A stretch of DNA of 64,000 nt from Lachnospiraceae bacterium. Lineage in GTDB: Bacteria; Bacillota; Clostridia; Lachnospirales; Lachnospiraceae. The DNA is taken from contig JAFRLH010000024.1 in assembly GCA_017431345.1 (NCBI GenBank), positions 1 through 64,000 of the forward strand, given 5' to 3'. The notes beneath the pieces are model-generated. The model was not told the DNA's origin, did not search any database, and was given only the letters and a program-made list of their open reading frames with translations. The translations under genes and the position numbers were made by a program. Positions 59,860 through 64,000 of the stretch are shown here, piece after piece (within the stretch, counting starts at the first letter, position 1; each line of letters begins with the position of its first letter).

Positions 59860-61182
59860 ATGGCAAATTACGATAATCTGCTGGAACATGCCGGCGCCAT
59901 CAACGGCCAGCTGGCCCGCTACGGCGTCAAATTCGGCATCTACAAGAACGGCACATTTAAAGAACAGCTCTTTCCTTATGATCCGATTCCCAGGATCATC
60001 GGGAAGGATGAATTCGCATATCTGGAACGAGGCCTGAAGCAGCGAGTAAAAGCACTGAATCTGTTCCTGAAGGACGTCTATACGGAAAAAAAGATCATTG
60101 CGGACGGCGTCGTGCCTGCGGACTTTGTCTATGCAGCCAGCGGCTATCTGGCTCCCTGTGAAGGGATCGTTCCTCCGAAGGAAGTCTACTCCCACATTTC
60201 CGGCATCGATCTTGTCCTGGGAAAAGATGGCGTGTGGTATATTCTGGAAGACAATCTCCGGGTGCCTTCCGGCGCGTCCTATCCGGCTATTGCAAGGAAT
60301 CTGGAACGCCGCTGCAGCCCCCGTACCTTCCGCGACACGGCAATCGAAGACAACCGCGATTACCCGAAGATCCTGAAGCATACCATGGATTATGTGAATA
60401 CGGGCGGCATCAATGTGGTGCTTACGCCGGGCCGGTATAATGCAGCGTATTTTGAGCACTCGTTCCTGGCAGAGCAGATGGGCGTTCCGCTGGTCAGCTG
60501 CAATGATCTGGAAGTGGAGGGGGATTACCTCTACTTTACCGGATATGCAGGCCGGAAAGAAAGAGTTGGCGCTGTATACCGCCGGATCTCCGATGAGTAC
60601 ATGGATCCCATGACCTTTAATCCGGAATCCCTGATCGGTATCCCGCACATTTTCGAGGTCTACCGCAAAGGGAACGTCGCGCTGCTGAACACGCCCGGAA
60701 ACGGCATCGCGGACGACAAGGGCATTTACTACTTTGTCCCGAAAATGATACAATATTATCTCCATGAAGAACCTATCCTGCACAATGCACCGACTTACCT
60801 TCCTTTCTATGAGGAGGACCGCAGATACGTTCTTGAGAACTTCGATACGCTGGTCATCAAGGATGTGGCGGAAGCGGGAGGTTATGGTGTTGTCTTCGGA
60901 AGCAAACTCTCTCCCGAAGAAAAGGAGCGGTTCATTGCCATGATCCTGGCAGAGCCCCGGCGGTTCATTGCGCAGGAAGTAATCGATTTTTGTGATATCC
61001 CAATCGTGGAAGGCGATACGCAGGTGGAACGCAAGGCTGATCTTCGTGCTTTTGTTCTTACCAGTGAAGAACCTGTTGTCTGGAAGAGCGGACTGACCCG
61101 TTTCTCCAGGAATCCGGATTCGTTTATTGTAAATTCATCTCAGGGAGGAGGTTTTAAAGATACATGGGTATTACGTCAGTAA
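59860..61182 (+). CDS. Circularly permuted ATP-grasp protein
   Basis: 440 residues of the CP-ATP-grasp (DUF404/DUF407-type) family, peptide-ligase-like enzymes. Visible blocks: FPYDPIPRIIGKDEF, LERGLKQRVKALNLFLKDVY, GVWYILEDNLRVPSGASY, and near the C-terminus VIKDVAEAGGYGVVFG and KADLRAFVL. By the comparative work of Iyer and colleagues on amidoligases, it groups with alpha-E and transglutaminase genes and probably makes or attaches a peptide. GAAAGGAGG precedes the ATG. It overlaps the alpha-E gene by 19 bases. Confidence 0.88.
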   Translation: MANYDNLLEHAGAINGQLARYGVKFGIYKNGTFKEQLFPYDPIPRIIGKDEFAYLERGLKQRVKALNLFLKDVYTEKKIIADGVVPADFVYAASGYLAPCEGIVPPKEVYSHISGIDLVLGKDGVWYILEDNLRVPSGASYPAIARNLERRCSPRTFRDTAIEDNRDYPKILKHTMDYVNTGGINVVLTPGRYNAAYFEHSFLAEQMGVPLVSCNDLEVEGDYLYFTGYAGRKERVGAVYRRISDEYMDPMTFNPESLIGIPHIFEVYRKGNVALLNTPGNGIADDKGIYYFVPKMIQYYLHEEPILHNAPTYLPFYEEDRRYVLENFDTLVIKDVAEAGGYGVVFGSKLSPEEKERFIAMILAEPRRFIAQEVIDFCDIPIVEGDTQVERKADLRAFVLTSEEPVVWKSGLTRFSRNPDSFIVNSSQGGGFKDTWVLRQ

Positions 61183-61832
61183 TCAACACCGACCGTCTGT
61201 ATTGGCTGGGCCGCTACAGCGAGCGCGTTTTTACGACGCTCAGACTGTTTTCGATCTCCTTCGATAAGCTGATCGATGAATATGAAGATGATTATCACGG
61301 ATTCTGCCGTTCTCTCGACATTCCCGACATTTACAAGGACAAACAGGATTTTATAGAGCGCTATGCCTTCGACCCGGAGAATCCTAATTCCATCGTGTCC
61401 AACCTGCAGCGCGCCTATGACAATGCCATCGAACTGCGGGAGGAGATCGGAAGCGAAGCATTTTCCTATGTCCAGATGGCCGTCTACGAAATGAATGCCG
61501 CAAAGACCTGTGAATCACCTCTTCTGCGTTTTCAGAAGATCACAGATGCGATCCTTGCTTTCTGGGGCTGCGCGGACGACCAGATCGATGACGAGAACAC
61601 CCGCAACATCATTAAGATCGGAAAACGGGTGGAGCGGCTGGATCTTTACGCCCGCCTGGGAGAAGACCGGGAGGCGATCCTGCGCGAGCTGAACCGCCTG
61701 TCAGGCCGGATCGACCATACAAATCTGATTTACCGGAAAGAGGATCTGCAGCATCTGAAGGATCTTGTGAATGCGCCGGTACTCTCCTACCGGGAAATCA
61801 TTGAAACTGCAGAACAGCTTGTGGAGTGCTGA
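61164..61832 (+). CDS. Alpha-E domain protein
   Basis: 222 residues, all-alpha, with the family's start TDRLYWLGRYSERV and FWGCADDQIDDENTRNIIKIGKRVERLDLY. Function unknown; always seen with CP-ATP-grasp proteins, likely as a partner subunit. Slightly shorter than the typical 300 residues. GGGAGGAGG lies before the ATG within the upstream gene. Confidence 0.88.
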   Translation: MGITSVINTDRLYWLGRYSERVFTTLRLFSISFDKLIDEYEDDYHGFCRSLDIPDIYKDKQDFIERYAFDPENPNSIVSNLQRAYDNAIELREEIGSEAFSYVQMAVYEMNAAKTCESPLLRFQKITDAILAFWGCADDQIDDENTRNIIKIGKRVERLDLYARLGEDREAILRELNRLSGRIDHTNLIYRKEDLQHLKDLVNAPVLSYREIIETAEQLVEC

Positions 61833-61834
61833 TC

Positions 61835-62617
61835 GTGAAAGTTCTTTTATTTCATTATCATCTGATGTTCCGTATGGACAATCCTGTCAGCAGACATCAT
61901 TTTACCCTGCGCTGTATCCCGAAATCGGATGAGCGGCAGAAAATCTTGCAGCTGCAGCGTTTTATCTTCCCCTGCGACTTTCTGCGGGAAAGCAGGGACC
62001 AGTGGGGCAATGATCTCCTTTACGGAAGTTACCGGAGGAACCATTCCCGATTCGAAGCAAATATCAGCGGACAGGCTGTCACCGGCCTGTCCGTCTGCAC
62101 CCCCGCAGGTCCGCCCGAAAAGGAACGGATTTTCCGGTTCGCAACGCCGCTGACGGAACCGGATGCTTCCCTGCGGGCTTTTTCCGCCTCTTTAGGCATT
62201 CAGTCCGGCGCGCCGCAGGAAATGGAAACGGTGATGCAGGCTGTCCATAACGCGCTTTCCTATGAACCCGGAACGACCACCGTACGAACCACTGCCGCCC
62301 AGGCTTTTGCCCTGAGGCATGGTGTATGCCAGGATTACGCCCACGTAATGCTGGCAGTGCTCCGTGCGGCAGGCATTCCTTCCAGGTATGCCGCCGGCAT
62401 GCTGCAGGGAGAAGGCGAAAGCCACGCCTGGGTCGAGGTCCTTCATCGGGGAAACTGGTACGCCTATGATCCCACCAACTGTGTGACAGTATCTGACCAG
62501 CATATCAAGCTTTCACACGGAAGGGACTCGGATGACTGCGCCATCAACCGCGGCGTCTTTTTTGGCGCCGGAGGACAGCAGACCGAGATTTCTGTTATTG
62601 TCACGGAAAACTGCTGA
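61835..62617 (+). CDS. Transglutaminase-like cysteine protease family protein
   Basis: 260 residues. A beta-rich N-terminal domain with FHYHLMFRMDNPVSRHHFTLRC, then the core with the triad Cys in RHGVCQDYAHVM, His in GESHAWVEV and Asp in WYAYDPTN. In this conserved cluster it probably cuts or modifies the ligated peptide (inference). Start GTG at 61835, eight bases after GGAG; the in-frame GTG three codons earlier would overlap the alpha-E stop. Confidence 0.88.
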   Translation: MKVLLFHYHLMFRMDNPVSRHHFTLRCIPKSDERQKILQLQRFIFPCDFLRESRDQWGNDLLYGSYRRNHSRFEANISGQAVTGLSVCTPAGPPEKERIFRFATPLTEPDASLRAFSASLGIQSGAPQEMETVMQAVHNALSYEPGTTTVRTTAAQAFALRHGVCQDYAHVMLAVLRAAGIPSRYAAGMLQGEGESHAWVEVLHRGNWYAYDPTNCVTVSDQHIKLSHGRDSDDCAINRGVFFGAGGQQTEISVIVTENC

Positions 62618-62627
62618 GGAGACTGTC

Positions 62628-63563
62628 ATGATAGAAGATATTGTAAGTTTGCATCTGCCTGTCGAAGAGACATTCCGGATCCGCAAGAACGTGATCCGGC
62701 ACGGGGAGGGAAAACGGCTCTGTGTGGTCACCGGCATTCACGGTGACGAACTGGAAGGCCAGTATGTCTGTTTTCTTTTAGCCCGGATCCTCAATCAGCA
62801 GCCGGAACTGCTCCACGGCAGCGTGGAGATCTATCCGGCGGTGAACCCGCTGGGCATTGATTCCATCCAGCGCGGGATCCCGGGATTTGATCTGGACATG
62901 AACCGCACATTCCCCGGAAGTGATTCCGGCGTCATGACGGAATTTGTCGCAAAGAAGCTTGTCGCCGATGCGGCAGGCGCCGATGCAGTGTTTGATATTC
63001 ATGCCAGCAACATTTTCCTTACCGAAGTGCCGCAGATCCGGATCAATGAGCTTCACCGGGAAATGCTTCTGCCCCTGGCCAGGCAGGCCAACATGGATTT
63101 TATCTGGATCCACGGTGCCAGTACAGTTCTGGAATCCACTTTTGCCTACTCGCTGAATTCCATCGGCACCCCCTGCCTTGTCGTGGAGATGGGCGTCGGA
63201 ATGCGCATGACAGAAAAATACGGGCAGCAGCTGACGAACGGCATCCTGCATGTCATGAAAACGATGGGAATGTGGGATGGAGATGTTCCTCCTGTCAGTG
63301 AACCTGTCCTGTGTGATGCGGAGGACGAAGTGATCTTTCTGAACGCATCCTGTTCCGGCATGTTCATGAAGACAAAGGAACAGGGATCGCTGGTGAAGAA
63401 AGGGGAGACCGTCGGTTATGTGTTCCATCCGCTCCGGGGAGAAGTTCTGGAATACGTAACCGCAGAGAAAAGCGGCCTTCTGTTCACCATCCGGGAATAC
63501 CCGCTGGTCGAAGAAGGCTCTCTTATCGGACGGATCCTGGTCAGGGAGGATATGCAGAAGTGA
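62628..63563 (+). CDS. M14-type succinylglutamate desuccinylase/aspartoacylase-like enzyme
   Basis: 311 residues. Zinc ligands are visible: His and Glu in TGIHGDELEGQ and the second His in VFDIHASN; DMNRTFPG and the C-terminal Glu in LVVEMGVGMR complete the site. The C-terminal 80 residues look like a biotinyl-lipoyl-like barrel. It would hydrolyse an amide such as an N-acyl amino acid. GGAGACTGTC precedes the ATG. It follows the transglutaminase gene by ten bases and overlaps the next gene by four. Confidence 0.85.
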   Translation: MIEDIVSLHLPVEETFRIRKNVIRHGEGKRLCVVTGIHGDELEGQYVCFLLARILNQQPELLHGSVEIYPAVNPLGIDSIQRGIPGFDLDMNRTFPGSDSGVMTEFVAKKLVADAAGADAVFDIHASNIFLTEVPQIRINELHREMLLPLARQANMDFIWIHGASTVLESTFAYSLNSIGTPCLVVEMGVGMRMTEKYGQQLTNGILHVMKTMGMWDGDVPPVSEPVLCDAEDEVIFLNASCSGMFMKTKEQGSLVKKGETVGYVFHPLRGEVLEYVTAEKSGLLFTIREYPLVEEGSLIGRILVREDMQK

Positions 63564-64000
63564 AAGAAAGCATTATCTATCAGATTTCCCATATTTACCG
63601 GGATGATTACCGGATCCGCGCCTTTACTTTCGGGCAGGGCGAAAAATCCCTCTGCATCGTCGGAAGCATCCGCGGCAATGAATACCAGCAGATCTTCCTG
63701 TGCTCCCGGATGATCCGGCGGCTGAAAAAGCTGGAAGAAGAAGGACGTTTCGCGGAAGGACATGAGGTCATGGTGATTCCTTCCCTCAATCCCGCTTCGA
63801 TGAATATCGGCAAACGTTTCTGGGGCATTGACAATACGGATATCAACAGGATGTTTCCCGGCTATCCGCTGGGCGAGACCACACAGCGGATCGCAGCGGG
63901 TGTATTCGAAGTCATCAACAAATACAACAACGGTATTCAGTTCACCTCCTTTTACATGCCCGGAGACTTCCAGCCTTATGTGCAGATGATCCGCACAGGC
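63560..64000 (+). CDS. Second M14-type amidohydrolase-like protein, partial, zinc site altered
   Basis: 147 codons run to the window edge from a GTG overlapping the previous stop (GTGA); GGGAGG lies ten bases upstream. The fold matches its neighbour (IVGSIRGNEYQQIF, DINRMFPGYPLGE), but the first zinc His is Arg63-like (SIRGNE instead of GIHGDE) and the second His is missing (FTSFYMPGDF in place of DIHAS). The visible part therefore lacks two zinc ligands and may be a non-catalytic partner of the intact enzyme. Confidence 0.75.
   Translation, partial: MKESIIYQISHIYRDDYRIRAFTFGQGEKSLCIVGSIRGNEYQQIFLCSRMIRRLKKLEEEGRFAEGHEVMVIPSLNPASMNIGKRFWGIDNTDINRMFPGYPLGETTQRIAAGVFEVINKYNNGIQFTSFYMPGDFQPYVQMIRTG

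Overview
The window looks like chromosome of an anaerobic Gram-positive bacterium of the Clostridia, most likely Lachnospiraceae (inference). The support is strong AGGAGG-type ribosome sites, butyrate genes of both the CoA-transferase and the kinase type, a selenium-dependent molybdenum hydroxylase operon, secreted BspA-like and Ig/FN3-like proteins, and intrinsic terminators throughout. I saw no rRNA, tRNA, CRISPR array, prophage or transposase gene.

Layout. 1-8.7 kb: a partial gene, an SDR oxidoreductase, a class I/II aminotransferase, a transglutaminase-like/histidine-phosphatase pair, a YbaK-type deacylase with a lipoprotein, and a MoxR-ATPase/VWA pair. 8.7-16.8 kb: a minus-strand locus that looks built for an organophosphate such as a glycerophosphodiester or glycerol-3-phosphate. 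It holds a lipoprotein-fed ABC importer, a glycerophosphodiester phosphodiesterase, and a GlpA-like / FAD oxidoreductase / DUF1667 set. 17.3-20.2 kb: a MATE pump, aminopeptidase apeB and a small protein. 20.4-24.6 kb: a GntR/UTRA regulator with three matching operator palindromes, next to a radical SAM gene, a sodium:solute symporter and a YitT protein. 24.7-29.3 kb: a 1506-residue repeat protein that seems to have lost its 5' end.

29.4-41.4 kb: a CoA-transferase gene, then a continuous selenium-dependent molybdenum hydroxylase (SDMH) operon read leftward: yqeB, a yqeC-mocA fusion, a HAL/PAL-fold lyase, the three hydroxylase subunits, selD, yedF, DUF3343 and a cysteine desulfurase. The FAD subunit carries the four-cysteine [4Fe-4S] loop pattern of 4-hydroxybenzoyl-CoA reductase. 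The lyase-like protein lacks the Ala-Ser-Gly triad needed for the MIO cofactor. Together they suggest an uncharacterised pathway.

41.5-51.4 kb: a small self-contained transcription unit; an operon with a class III aminotransferase, class II aldolase, TetR, FGGY kinase and GtrA, with a palindrome just after its promoter; then an aminotransferase IV-buk-pta group and an XRE regulator. 51.5-55.8 kb: a partner-switching operon of a STAS protein, a SpoIIE-type phosphatase with its own kinase-like ATPase domain, and a MATE transporter carrying a degenerate RsbW-like domain. 56-59.5 kb: secreted LRR and SGNH proteins and a cysteine-rich DUF5714 protein. 59.7-64 kb: the conserved cluster of circularly permuted ATP-grasp, alpha-E and transglutaminase genes, followed by two M14-type amidohydrolase-like genes, the second lacking visible zinc ligands and cut by the window edge. 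Its promoter is followed directly by a terminator-like hairpin.
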